Notes under the pieces: model-generated
What the model was told of the DNA's origin: nothing
Databases searched by the model: none
What the model saw: only the letters and a program-made list of their open reading frames with translations
Position numbers and translations under genes: made by a program
Part shown: piece by piece, positions 31,021-39,363 of the stretch
Numbering within the stretch: position 1 is the first letter of the stretch
Layout of the letters: the number at the start of each line of letters is the position of its first letter
Source: Myxococcales bacterium
GTDB lineage: Bacteria; Myxococcota_A; Polyangia; Palsa-1104; SHYY01
Assembly: GCA_009692555.1 (NCBI GenBank)
Contig: SHYY01000009.1
Coordinates: 1 to 64,000 of the forward strand
Length of the DNA: 64,000 nucleotides
Direction: 5' to 3'

Positions 31021-32856
31021 TCATTTCAGGGGCAGGTCTTCCGCGAGGTAGGCGAGGATCACCTCGTCGAGGCTCCTCTCGGACACCAGATCGGCGCCGA
31101 AGAGGTTCGCCGCGGGTGGCTCCGTGTCGCGTGGCTCACCTCCCCGCGGCGCCGCCATGACCGCGGTCGCGACCGGACGCCGCGGCATGGCGGTCATCCC
31201 GTCGCTGACGATGACAGCGGGGCGGGCCACGACGACTCCTTCCGCCGACCGACCGGTCGCGAAGGGCTGAACAGGCTGGTGGCTCTTCGGGCGCGGGCCG
31301 GCGAAGGAGGGCGGCGGCCGACCCGCCGGGCGGGACTCCAGCGCCACGGTGCTGCGTCGCGGAGGCGAGCCCAGCGGCCGCGAGGTGCCGCCGGGAGCGG
31401 CGGGCGTGGTCGGCGCCCGAGCCGCGGCAGACCCTGGGCGACCGATGATCCGCTGCGGAGTGGGCGCGACCGGCCGGACGATCCCCGAGGGAGGACCCGG
31501 CACGGGAGACGGTCGTCTCGCCACGGATGGCACGGCTGGGGCCGCAGGACGGACCGCCGCGGGCGCCGACGCGACAACCGACACTGGCGGCGAGGGCCGG
31601 GCGGCCGGTGACACGGCTGGGCCCGGGGAGCGAGGCGGCGGCGCAGCCGACTCGGGGGGCCTGGCCGCGGCCGAGGGGCGAGCCGGCGCGGGTGCCGACG
31701 CGGGGGCCGCCGGTCGGGCCGGAGCCGCCACCGGCGCCGCGTCGAGAGCCGCCGGGTGGGCCGCGGGCTCTGCAACTTGCGCCGCGGGAGGGGACGGAGG
31801 AGCTGCAACGGATGACGTGGGCGCTGCTACCGACGCCGGCGGCGCAGGAGGCACCACCGACGGGGAGCGCGCGCGCGCCGCGGCCGGCACCGGGGGCGGC
31901 GAAGGGCGGACCACCACCGGAGACGGCCCGGATGGCGCATGGGACGGTCTCGGTGCGGCCTGCATCCCCGGCGCGGGCGCCAGCGGCAGCGCGGGCGCGC
32001 CGGCCACAGGCGCGACTGCCACGGGAGGTAACGCTCCGGTAGGCGCCGGCCGGCTGATCCGCGGCGGCGGGGGAGGGGGCGGCACAGCGCGCGCCGCTGC
32101 ACGGGCTGGCGACGGCAGCGCGGGAGCGGCGGCCGGTCGGGATGGCACCGGCGGTGGCGGCGGCGGCCGGAGAGCAGGCTGCGCTGTTTCCGGGGCTGGC
32201 GCCGGGGAGGCCGCGATGGCCGCGGGCACGGGTGCCGGGGCATCCAGGGCCGGCGCGGCTTGGCCCGGCGTCGCGATCGCGGCGCCGGCGGCGACCGCCC
32301 CCATGAGCGCAGCCGAGAGACCATCGCGCAGCGTCGCTCCCGGCTCCTCCGCACCTCCATACCCGTCGGGGAGCGTCGCATCGGGATCGAACGGCAGGCG
32401 GATCGATTCTCGCAGCGTCGCGTTGGGATCGAAGGGCTCGCTGAGCACCGGCGCACCGGCGAGCGCCGCCAGGCTCGCGACTGCCCCGGGACTCGCGGCG
32501 ACTGCGACCGCCAGCGCCGGCCCGGGGGCAAGATCGAGCGCCGTCGCCACGTCCTCCTCGGACTCTGCGACGCTGGCCGCGCCGCCTTCGGGCCGTGGCA
32601 GCTTGGGGTCGAAGGCACCCGCCCGGACGTCCCGCAGCATCGCCTTGTGCTGCGACTGCATCACCTGCTGGATCGCGTCGTCCTCGTCTTCCGGATTGTA
32701 GTCGGCGCGCTTCGAGCCGAGGATCGTCCCACCGAGGAAGACGTGGGTGAAGATGTGGGGGTTCTGCAGCCCCGAGTCCTCGGTCTGAACGTGGAGCAGA
32801 TGCCCCGCGTGCCGGACGTTGTGATTGTACCCGTTGAGCGGGGGGCGAGCCTTCAT
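31021..32856 (-). CDS. Large Ala/Pro-rich protein with conserved terminal domains
   Basis: The 611-residue protein has three parts. Residues 1 to about 75 form a small conserved domain (GYNHNVRHAGHLLHVQTEDS, then PHIFTHVFLGGTILGSKRADY) that I associate with deltaproteobacteria/Myxococcota. A very long, low-complexity Ala/Pro/Arg region follows (about 110-550). A short C-terminal helix pair closes it (LFGADLVSERSLDEVILAYL). It resembles scaffold or adaptor proteins with a disordered linker; no enzymatic motif is seen. The middle is the kind of sequence where an annotation pipeline could misjudge start or frame, but both ends are family-like and in one frame. Confidence 0.75.
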   Translation of the reverse strand: MKARPPLNGYNHNVRHAGHLLHVQTEDSGLQNPHIFTHVFLGGTILGSKRADYNPEDEDDAIQQVMQSQHKAMLRDVRAGAFDPKLPRPEGGAASVAESEEDVATALDLAPGPALAVAVAASPGAVASLAALAGAPVLSEPFDPNATLRESIRLPFDPDATLPDGYGGAEEPGATLRDGLSAALMGAVAAGAAIATPGQAAPALDAPAPVPAAIAASPAPAPETAQPALRPPPPPPVPSRPAAAPALPSPARAAARAVPPPPPPPRISRPAPTGALPPVAVAPVAGAPALPLAPAPGMQAAPRPSHAPSGPSPVVVRPSPPPVPAAARARSPSVVPPAPPASVAAPTSSVAAPPSPPAAQVAEPAAHPAALDAAPVAAPARPAAPASAPAPARPSAAARPPESAAPPPRSPGPAVSPAARPSPPVSVVASAPAAVRPAAPAVPSVARRPSPVPGPPSGIVRPVAPTPQRIIGRPGSAAARAPTTPAAPGGTSRPLGSPPRRSTVALESRPAGRPPPSFAGPRPKSHQPVQPFATGRSAEGVVVARPAVIVSDGMTAMPRRPVATAVMAAPRGGEPRDTEPPAANLFGADLVSERSLDEVILAYLAEDLPLK

Positions 32857-32926
32857 GGTCGTGCCGCCGCGCAGTCTATCACACGCTCGCCGGGCGTTGG
32901 TGGGGCGCGCCCAGGGCGCCCAGAAC

Positions 32927-33262
32927 GGGTGCTTAACAGCGGAGGGGGCCCTCTTGCTGGCTCTTGCTCGTCACGTAGTCGTAGTCGTCGTCGTAGTCGT
33001 AGTCGTCCCGTCCGCAGCGACGGCAATCGAACTTCCTCCCGCAAAAAATTCCTCCTGCCAACCGACCACCCTGGCCACAAAGGAGGATGCCCATGCTGGC
33101 CTACCAGAAGCTCGACGTCACAGGCCATGGAGTTGCTGACCCGCATCGTGGAGATGCTCGCGCGCATGTGCCGGAGAGGTGATCCCCCGCGCGAGAGTGC
33201 CCCTGAATCGACTACGACTACGACTACGGGAGCGGAGGGACCCCCTTCTCCGTTAAGCACCC
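32927..33262 (+). mobile_element. Hairpin-forming transposable element, copy A (internally deleted)
   Basis: Termini are GGGTGCTTAAC (32927-32937) and its exact complement GTTAAGCACCC (33252-33262). Inside the left end lies a run of GTAGTC hexamers (one degenerate); inside the right end, three GACTAC. Perfect 9-bp direct repeats GCCCAGAAC flank it (32918-32926 and 33263-33271), a target-site duplication. Compared with copy C, about 254 bases of the internal gene are missing, leaving only its first codons and its 3' end. It lies between the divergent Ala/Pro-rich and DUF1232 genes. Confidence 0.92.
33087..33182 (+). pseudogene. Deleted four-helix-bundle protein gene in copy A
   Basis: The remnant encodes MPMLAYQKLDV, then jumps after GACGTC to the gene's 3' end in a shifted frame and stops after 31 codons. 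The second ATG (33093) has an AGGAGG site at ideal spacing and starts the family-like MLAYQKLDV, showing where the ancestral start was. Confidence 0.8.
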
Positions 33263-33312
33263 GCCCAGAACATCCAACTTGAAAATTCCGCGTCGGACAG
33301 GTATGAGGAATC

Positions 33313-33900
33313 ATGAGCGCCAAGGAGGCGGAGCGCAGCTTCCTCGCCAATATCAGCGATCATCTCCTCTCGCTGCCGTTCGATCTGAAGGTCCTCCAGG
33401 AGGCCGCTTCCGATCCGGACCTCGACCCCGCGGCGCGTGAAATCGCCGCCGGAGCGATCACCTACGCGCTCCTGCCCCAGGAGGGCGACGGCCCGCTCCG
33501 CTTCGTCGACGACATCCTGCTCGTGCGCGCCGCGTTCGCCGCGGTGGCCGCCCAGGGAGGCGACGCCTTCGACGCCTTCCGTGCCCGCTTCCCCGAGATC
33601 TACGACCAGCTCGACGAGGAGACGCGCCTCTACGAGCAGCAGCTGGCCGGCCTGTGGCACTGGATCGCCGGCAAGATCGCCTCCTTCCCGCGCCTCACCT
33701 ACAAGGGGAAGCGGGCCGCGCAGTACCTCGAGAGCGAGGACAACCTCGCGCTGCTCTACGAAGAGGGCCTGGAGTTCCAGACCAACTACAACGTCACCGA
33801 GGAGCAGGTCCGCAACAAGCTGCGCAGGCAGGAGCAGATCGTCGAGCTGCTGAGCAAGCGAAAGCACGCCGAAGAGGCCAAGAAGATCAGCGCGGCCTAG
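33313..33900 (+). CDS. DUF1232 (YkvA-like) domain protein
   Basis: The 195-residue protein has a DUF1232/YkvA-like domain at about residues 20-85: PFDLKVLQEAASDPDLDPAA followed by AAGAITYALLPQEGDGPLRFVDD and an ILLVRAAFAAVA helix. The C-terminal half is charged and helical (NKLRRQEQIVELLSKRKHAEE), possibly coiled coil. The family function is unknown. Its TAG stop is part of a CTAG that begins a repetitive segment (33897 on), so the gene's end is defined by the insertion of repeat DNA. It is divergent from the Ala/Pro-rich gene, with transposable copy A in the shared upstream region. Confidence 0.8.
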   Translation: MSAKEAERSFLANISDHLLSLPFDLKVLQEAASDPDLDPAAREIAAGAITYALLPQEGDGPLRFVDDILLVRAAFAAVAAQGGDAFDAFRARFPEIYDQLDEETRLYEQQLAGLWHWIAGKIASFPRLTYKGKRAAQYLESEDNLALLYEEGLEFQTNYNVTEEQVRNKLRRQEQIVELLSKRKHAEEAKKISAA

Positions 33901-34066
33901 TGTCCCGACACAGAAGTTCGCAGTAGAAAAAGGCCGCGCTCGGCCGCGGCACGCCGGCAAGTGCCGTCGTGAGCAGGGGTGGGGACCCCGACGGACGTGG
34001 GCTTGCCCCCAGGATCGATTGGGGGAGGGCCGACGGGGCGGGGCGGCACGCACCGTGGGATCGTGC

Positions 34067-34118
34067 CTAGTGTGCTGGCCGGGAAATTCTGCAAAGAATT
34101 TCTCGGCCAGCACGCTAG
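34067..34118. repeat. 52-bp CTAG-bounded hairpin between convergent genes
   Basis: The arms are 24 bases long with two mismatches (CTAG-x-GTGCTGGCCG-x-GAAATTCT) around a 4-base loop. The right CTAG contains the murI stop codon on the minus strand. The DUF1232 stop lies in another CTAG at 33897-33900, with a related repeat-like segment between. It can serve as a bidirectional terminator and may derive from an insertion at a CTAG target; a 4-bp CTAG target is known for some IS5-family elements. Confidence 0.85.
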
Positions 34119-34951
34119 AGGTCGACCTTCTCGACGGTGGCGATGGGATGGCCGAGGAAGCGTGCGGCCACCTCGGCGAACCGCGCATCGTCGGTGACGA
34201 AGCAGGAGAGCCCGCCCGCTCCACCGGCGAGCAGCCCCGCCTGGGAGAGGATGCGATCGGCCGCGCGCGCCATCGCCTGGGCCGAGTCGACCAGTGCGAT
34301 CGGGCGGTCCCACAGGCGCTCGGCGGTGCGGGCGAGCAGCGCGCGGACCAGCGGGTAGTGGGTGCAGCCGAGGACCAGCACGTCGAGGTTTGGGGCCGCG
34401 GCGCAGAGCTCACCGAGGTAGCGCTCCGCGATCGCAGCGGCGGCGCGGTCCTCGAGCCGATCGCCCGCGCCGCCCAGCCAGCCCTCCTCCACCAGCGGCA
34501 CCAGCAGCGGGCAGGCGAGCTGCGCGACGCGAATGCGCGGATCGCGCGCCGCGATCGCGCGCGGATAGGAGCCCGAGCGGACCGTACCGAGCGTGCCGAT
34601 CACCCCGACCTCGCCGCGCACCGTCGCCGCCACCGCCTCGTCGGCTCCCGGCTCGACCGCCCCGAGCACGGGAATCGCCAGGTCGGCCGCCAGCGCATCG
34701 AGCGCGTACGCCGACGCCGTGTTGCAGGCCACCATCAGGATCTTGATGTCGCGGCCCATCAGAAAATGGGCGCTCATGCGCGAGTAGCGGACGACGGTCT
34801 CCCCGCTCTTCGAGCCATAGGGAACGCGGGCGGTGTCGCCGAGGTAGAGGATTTTTTCGGAGGGGAGTCGTTCGGTGAGCGCGCGGACGACGGTGAGTCC
34901 GCCGAGGCCGGAGTCGAACACGCCGATCGGCTGTCGACCGGCGTCAGCCAT
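34115..34951 (-). CDS. murI: Glutamate racemase
   Basis: The 278-residue cytoplasmic enzyme makes D-glutamate for peptidoglycan. It has the family start PIGVFDSGLGGLTV, both catalytic cysteines (VACNTASAYAL and VLGCTHYPLV), PYGSKSGETVV and the paired Asp/Glu residues expected around them. Length is normal. I chose the ATG at 34951, which begins the conserved block; a longer in-frame start at 35044 would run through the small gene upstream. The stop codon lies within a CTAG hairpin. Confidence 0.95.
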   Translation of the reverse strand: MADAGRQPIGVFDSGLGGLTVVRALTERLPSEKILYLGDTARVPYGSKSGETVVRYSRMSAHFLMGRDIKILMVACNTASAYALDALAADLAIPVLGAVEPGADEAVAATVRGEVGVIGTLGTVRSGSYPRAIAARDPRIRVAQLACPLLVPLVEEGWLGGAGDRLEDRAAAAIAERYLGELCAAAPNLDVLVLGCTHYPLVRALLARTAERLWDRPIALVDSAQAMARAADRILSQAGLLAGGAGGLSCFVTDDARFAEVAARFLGHPIATVEKVDL

Positions 34952-34959
34952 GGCGGTGG

Positions 34960-35139
34960 TCAGCCTGTTTGCGGAAGCGCCAGTTCCCCGCCGCAGGCGC
35001 TGGCGCGGCGCGAGAATCGCCAGAGCAACTCGATGAAAGTACATGGCTTATCATGGAGTTCCACGTAAAAGTGCCAGATCCCGGGGAACGTGTCCTCGAT
35101 CGCCTGGAAGTCACTTTCGGTGATGAAGCCCTGCAGCAT
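34960..35139 (-). CDS. Small protein of unknown function upstream of murI
   Basis: A 59-residue reading frame on the murI strand, ending 8 bases before its start. The product begins MLQGFITESDFQAIED and contains FPGIWHFYVELHDKPCTFIE, a plausible folded stretch. Codon use is less GC-biased than neighbouring genes, so it may be acquired or not a real gene. I recognise no family. Translational coupling with murI is possible. Confidence 0.4.
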   Translation of the reverse strand: MLQGFITESDFQAIEDTFPGIWHFYVELHDKPCTFIELLWRFSRRASACGGELALPQTG

Positions 35140-35304
35140 GATGGCGGGTATAGCAAGCGTCGCGCCTTCCTGGATACGTGAAAATTATGGTATTTCGCGA
35201 TTCGCCCCGCGGTAGCCGCGCTGCGGGGGGGAATCTGCGGAGCCGCCTTCGGAGGGTCAGTTAGGCCCAAGGGATGGCGGCTTGTCAACACGGCCCTCGA
35301 CTTC

Positions 35305-35514
35305 GGGTGCTTAACGGAGAAGGGGGTCCCTCCGCTCACGTAGTCGTAGTCGTAGTCGTAGCCTGGCAGGAGGAATTTGTTGCGGGAGGAACTTCGATTG
35401 CCGTTGCTGCGGACGGGACGACTACGACTACAACTACGACTACGACTACGACTACGTGACGAGCAAGAGCCAGCAAGAGGGCCTCAAGAGGGCCCCTTCC
35501 GCTGTTAAGCACCC
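35305..35514 (-). mobile_element. Hairpin-forming transposable element, copy B (gene-less)
   Basis: It shares both 11-bp termini (GGGTGCTTAAC at 35305-35315, complement at 35504-35514), the hexamer arrays (four GTAGTC on one side, six GACTAC on the other, one degenerate) and the leader segment, in reverse orientation to copies A and C. The protein gene is absent, the junction falling just before where its ribosome-binding site would be. Perfect 9-bp duplications CTCGACTTC flank it (35296-35304 and 35515-35523). It lies between the divergent small-ORF/murI pair and the HD gene; its right end may supply part of the HD gene's promoter. Confidence 0.93.
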
Positions 35515-35559
35515 CTCGACTTCTGCTATCGTCACCGCGCTGCGAAGGCCGCTTCCCGG

Positions 35560-36510
35560 ATGACCCACGATCAACCACCTCCCATCGACGCGCCGCCGCG
35601 GTTCGATGACCCGATCGCCATGCTGGGCCAGGTCGTGGCGATCGCGCTCGACGGGAACCTCCCGGCGCCGGCCGCGACCGAGGCGGCGCGCGCGCTCGGG
35701 GCGCAGATCCGGGCCCTGCCGCCAGCGACGGTGCGCGACCTGTTCACCGCGATGCTGGTGGGGCATCACGTCCACCTCGCGCTGCAGTGGCTGCACGACG
35801 CGGGGGTGCTGGCGCTGTGGCTGACCGAGCTCGAGGCGACGGTCGATTTTTCGCAGGAGGCGGGGCGGCGCCACAAGGACGTCTGGGAGCACACCAAGCA
35901 GGTGGTGCGGCAGGCGGTGCCGCGGCCCGATCTGCGCTGGGCGGCGCTGCTGCACGACATCGGCAAGGTGCCCACCCGCACCTTCACCCCCGACGGGGGC
36001 GTCCACTTCCACCGCCACTCCGAGGTGGGCGCGCGGATGTTCGAGGACGTGGCGCGGCGCTTCGCCTTCGACAAGCCGACGCGGCACAAGGTGAAGTTCC
36101 TCGTCCTCCACCACCTGCGCGCCAATCAGTACGATGGCTCGTGGACCGACTCGGCGGTGCGGCGCTTCGACCGCGAGATGGCGCTGCACCTCGACGATCT
36201 GCTCGACCTCTCGCGGGCCGATATCACCTCGAAGCGGCCGGGCAAGCGCGAGGCAGCGCTGCGCTCGATCTCCGAGCTCGCGCGGCGGATCGAGGCGCTG
36301 CGCGCGGAGGATGCGATCCAGCCGCCGCTGCCGCCGGGGATCGGCAACGTGATCATGGAGCGCTTCGCCCTGCCGCCGTCGCGGCGGATCGGGGAGCTCC
36401 GCGAGGCGCTCGAGGCGGCGATCGATGCCGGCGCGCTGGAGCCGCGGCGGGAGGCCGAGTACTATCTCGCCCACGTTGCGAAGCTCCTCGAACCGCCGGG
36501 TAATCCGTAG
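35560..36510 (+). CDS. HD-domain protein related to CCA-adding enzyme C-terminus, lacking the nucleotidyltransferase
   Basis: The 316-residue protein has an HD metal-dependent phosphohydrolase domain: [22 protein letters not shown] (HD pair) and a later [13 protein letters not shown]. Its order and the C-terminal helices resemble the HD and body regions of bacterial tRNA nucleotidyltransferases (LADI...[18 protein letters not shown]). The N-terminal polymerase head (G-S/G-G-x-DD/DE) is missing and replaced by a Pro/Ala stretch, so CCA addition cannot be its role. A stand-alone phosphohydrolase is likely. The start ATG lies after transposon copy B. It overlaps the next gene by 35 bases. Confidence 0.82.
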   Translation: MTHDQPPPIDAPPRFDDPIAMLGQVVAIALDGNLPAPAATEAARALGAQIRALPPATVRDLFTAMLVGHHVHLALQWLHDAGVLALWLTELEATVDFSQEAGRRHKDVWEHTKQVVRQAVPRPDLRWAALLHDIGKVPTRTFTPDGGVHFHRHSEVGARMFEDVARRFAFDKPTRHKVKFLVLHHLRANQYDGSWTDSAVRRFDREMALHLDDLLDLSRADITSKRPGKREAALRSISELARRIEALRAEDAIQPPLPPGIGNVIMERFALPPSRRIGELREALEAAIDAGALEPRREAEYYLAHVAKLLEPPGNP

Positions 36511-37579
36511 CGCGCTGCTGGTGATTGTTGCGCTGCAGCAAGCGGCGCGCGCCGCTCCCGGGCCGGCACCGTTCCAGCGCGGCGTCTGCTACGCGCACAC
36601 CTGGCGCGATGGCGGGCGCGATGGCTACGGGAGCGAGGCCTCGGCGAAGACGCTCGGGCGGCTGCGCGCGCTCGGAGTGGAGTGGCTCTCGCTGACGCCG
36701 TTCGGCTTCATGGAGTCGCCCTCGTCGACGGCGATCGAGGTGACCCAGCGGGCGGGTACGGAGAGCGATGCGCGCCTGATGGTCGAGGCGAAGCGGGCGC
36801 ATGCGCTCGGGATGAAGGTGGCGCTGAAGCCGCACCTCTGGATCCACCGCGGCGAGTGGCAGGGCGCGCTGACCTGGAAGGATGACGAGGCGTACCGTCG
36901 CTGGTTCGCCTCGTATCGCGAGTTCGTGCGGCGCTACGCGCTGCTGGCGGAGCGGGCGGGCTTCGACCTGTTCGTGATCGGCACCGAGCTGAAGACGGCG
37001 ACAGCGCGCGATCCCGCTGCGTGGCGGCGGCTTGCCGGCGAGGTGCGCGCGATCTATCGCGGGCCGATCACCTACGCCGCGAACTGGGACGAGGCTTCGG
37101 GGGTGGGCTTCTGGGATGCGCTCGACTTCATCGGCGTGCAGGCCTACATGCCGGTGACCCCGCGGCGCGGTGCCAGCGTCGATGAATTGCGCGCCGGGTG
37201 GCGGAAGATCGCGACCGATCTGGCGGCGCTTTCGGCGCGGGCGGGGCGGCCGATCGTGGTCACCGAGATCGGCTATCGCGCGACGCGGGATGCGGCCACC
37301 GCGCCGGCGACGTGGCCGGAGAACGATCCCGACCCGCGCTTCGATCCCGGGCATCAGGCGGCCTGCTATCGCGCCGCGCTCGAGGCGCTGTGGGGCCAGC
37401 CGTGGCTGGCCGGGATCTACATCTGGAAGTGGTTCACCGACTCGCGGGACGAGCAGGGGCCGACCGATTTCTCGCCCGCCGGGAAGCAGGCGGAGGGGGT
37501 CCTCGGCGAGTTCTACCGGAAGCCCAAAGCGGGCAGCCGACCGACGACCGTCCGGGGCCCTCCGCCGAAATCTCCTTGA
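36476..37579 (+). CDS. Exported TIM-barrel glycoside hydrolase-like protein (GH113-like)
   Basis: The 367-residue protein starts at a TTG that yields a signal peptide ([17 protein letters not shown]). The mature part is a TIM-barrel with glycosidase landmarks: [43 protein letters not shown] (acid/base-like Glu), [11 protein letters not shown] and [11 protein letters not shown] (nucleophile-like Glu) and [11 protein letters not shown]. These match the GH113/GTA-TIM-like endo-mannanase group. A polysaccharide substrate in the periplasm or outside the cell is expected; which one is unknown. The start overlaps the end of the HD gene. Confidence 0.75.
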   Translation: MRSSSNRRVIRSALLVIVALQQAARAAPGPAPFQRGVCYAHTWRDGGRDGYGSEASAKTLGRLRALGVEWLSLTPFGFMESPSSTAIEVTQRAGTESDARLMVEAKRAHALGMKVALKPHLWIHRGEWQGALTWKDDEAYRRWFASYREFVRRYALLAERAGFDLFVIGTELKTATARDPAAWRRLAGEVRAIYRGPITYAANWDEASGVGFWDALDFIGVQAYMPVTPRRGASVDELRAGWRKIATDLAALSARAGRPIVVTEIGYRATRDAATAPATWPENDPDPRFDPGHQAACYRAALEALWGQPWLAGIYIWKWFTDSRDEQGPTDFSPAGKQAEGVLGEFYRKPKAGSRPTTVRGPPPKSP

Positions 37580-37675
37580 CGGGGAGGCATCCCTCTGGAA
37601 ATACGTGGGGCCACTTCGCGGTTGTGGCGTCGCGATCTCTTCTCAACCGTTGGCATCAGGCTGTGGGCTGAACAC

Positions 37676-38638
37676 ATGATCCAGGTCGAAGGACTCACCA
37701 AGTACTACGGAGCGCTCGCGGCGATCCGGGACCTCACGTTCGCGATCGATCGCGGCGAGGTGATCGGCTTCCTCGGGCTGAACGGGGCCGGGAAGTCGAC
37801 GGCGCTGCGGGTGCTCGGCTGCGTGCTCCTGCCGACGTCCGGGCGGGTCACCATCGACGGCTTCGACGTGGTGCGCGATCCGCACGAAATCCGCAAGCGC
37901 ATCGGGTTCTTGCCCGATACGCCGCCGCTCTACACCGAGATGACGGTGGGGGCCTACCTGGAGTTCGTGGCGCGCCTCCGCGGCGTGCCTTCGGGACGGG
38001 CGAAGGCGCGGACGATCGAGGTGGAGGAGCGGACGGCGACCCGCGACGTCCACGATGAGGTGATCGGAAACCTCTCGCACGGGTTCAAGCAGCGCATCGG
38101 GATCGCGCAGGCGCTGGTGCACAACCCGAAGCTGCTCATCCTCGACGAGCCCACCTCGGGGCTCGATCCGGTGCAGATCGTCGAGATGCGGCAGCTGATC
38201 AAGGGCTTGAAGGGCGAGCACACCATCCTGCTGTCGAGCCACATCCTGTCGGAGATCAGCCAGACCTGCGATCGGCTGCTGGTGATCCAGGGCGGCGAGA
38301 TCGTCGGTCAGGGGAGCGAGCAGGAGCTGGCGACGCAGATGGGCTCGGGGGGCTATCTCGAGATCGAGATCGGCGGGCCTTCCCAGGGAGAGGGCCGCGC
38401 GCCGGTCGAGAAGGCGCTTCAGGCGGTGCGGGCGGTGGCCGGGGTCCTGAGCGCTTCGGTGATCCGCGAAGAGGCGCATGTCGCGCAGATCAAGCTCGAT
38501 GCGCCGGCGGCGCTGTGTCCGCAGGTGGTGCGCGCGCTCGTCGCTGCCGATATCGACGTGATGCGCGTCGGGCGCGGCTCGGCGCAGCTGGAATCGATCT
38601 TTCTCAAGCTCACCCAGACCGGGGGTCAGCCCTCATGA
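37676..38638 (+). CDS. ABC transporter ATP-binding protein (GldA-like)
   Basis: The 320-residue ATPase has Walker A GLNGAGKST (about residues 35-43), a divergent signature NLSHGFKQR, Walker B LLILDEPTSGLDP and H-loop LSSHILSE. A C-terminal extension (about 230-320) is typical of ABC-2/GldA-type importers or exporters. It is the first gene of a four-gene operon with ATGA overlaps, whose gene content (ATPase, permease, GldG-like, DUF4340) resembles the Gld ABC complex of gliding bacteria and equivalents in Myxococcota. The transported molecule is unknown. Confidence 0.88.
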   Translation: MIQVEGLTKYYGALAAIRDLTFAIDRGEVIGFLGLNGAGKSTALRVLGCVLLPTSGRVTIDGFDVVRDPHEIRKRIGFLPDTPPLYTEMTVGAYLEFVARLRGVPSGRAKARTIEVEERTATRDVHDEVIGNLSHGFKQRIGIAQALVHNPKLLILDEPTSGLDPVQIVEMRQLIKGLKGEHTILLSSHILSEISQTCDRLLVIQGGEIVGQGSEQELATQMGSGGYLEIEIGGPSQGEGRAPVEKALQAVRAVAGVLSASVIREEAHVAQIKLDAPAALCPQVVRALVAADIDVMRVGRGSAQLESIFLKLTQTGGQPS

Positions 38639-39360
38639 GTGCCACGTTCCTGATCGCGCGCCGCGAGCTTGGCGCCTACCTGCGGTCGATGATCGGGTGG
38701 GTGATCATCGCCGGCGTGCTGGCCGTCGATGGCCTGCTGTTCAACGCCTTCGCGCTCGGGGGCGGCGACAAGCGCTCGTCCGAGGTGCTGAGCCTGTTCT
38801 TCTACTTCTCCAGCGGCACGACGATGATCGCCAGCGTGCTGATCGCGTTCCGCCTGCTGGCCGAGGAAAGGCAGACCGGGACGATCAACCTGCTCTATTC
38901 GTCGCCCATTCGCGACGGCGAGATCGTCCTCGGTAAGTTCCTGTCGGCGCTGGCGTTTCTGGCGATCGTCACGCTCGCGACGGGGTTCATGCCGATGCTG
39001 GTGATGATCCACGGCAAGGTGTCGTACGGGCACGTCGCGGGCGGGTATTTCGGCCTCCTCCTCCTCGGCAGCGCGACGCTGGCGATCGGGACCTTCGGGT
39101 CGGCGCTGACGCGCTCGCAGGTGCTGGCGGCGATCCTCTCGGCGTGCATGGTGGTGGCGATGCTGGTGGCGTGGCTGCTCGGGCGGATCACCGAGCGGCC
39201 GCTATCGGAGGTGTTCTCGAACCTGTCGCTGCACGGGCTGCACTTCCAGCCCTTCCAGGCGGGGATCGTCCACCTGCGCGATGTGGTCTATTACCTCGCG
39301 GTCACCTACGTGGCGCTGTTCGCGGCGACGCGGGTGCTCGAAGCCCGGCGGTGGAGGTAG
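38635..39360 (+). CDS. ABC-2 type permease
   Basis: The 241-residue membrane protein has six hydrophobic segments with an ABC-2/ABC-type permease pattern: MIGWVIIAGVLAVDGLLF, LLAEERQTGTINLLYSSPI (cytoplasmic coupling helix-like EERQTGT), ALAFLAIVTLATGFMPML, YFGLLLLGSATLAIG, ILSACMVVAMLVAWLLG and a final YYLAVTYVALFAA. It resembles GldF. Its ATG overlaps the stop of the ATPase gene (ATGA) and it precedes the GldG-like gene by 3 bases. Confidence 0.88.
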   Translation: MSATFLIARRELGAYLRSMIGWVIIAGVLAVDGLLFNAFALGGGDKRSSEVLSLFFYFSSGTTMIASVLIAFRLLAEERQTGTINLLYSSPIRDGEIVLGKFLSALAFLAIVTLATGFMPMLVMIHGKVSYGHVAGGYFGLLLLGSATLAIGTFGSALTRSQVLAAILSACMVVAMLVAWLLGRITERPLSEVFSNLSLHGLHFQPFQAGIVHLRDVVYYLAVTYVALFAATRVLEARRWR

Positions 39361-39363
39361 ACC

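Noticed and set aside
32970-35460. GTAGTC/GACTAC arrays as a CRISPR array
   Set aside because: The unit is 6 bp, contiguous without spacers, and arms are complementary rather than direct repeats around unique spacers.
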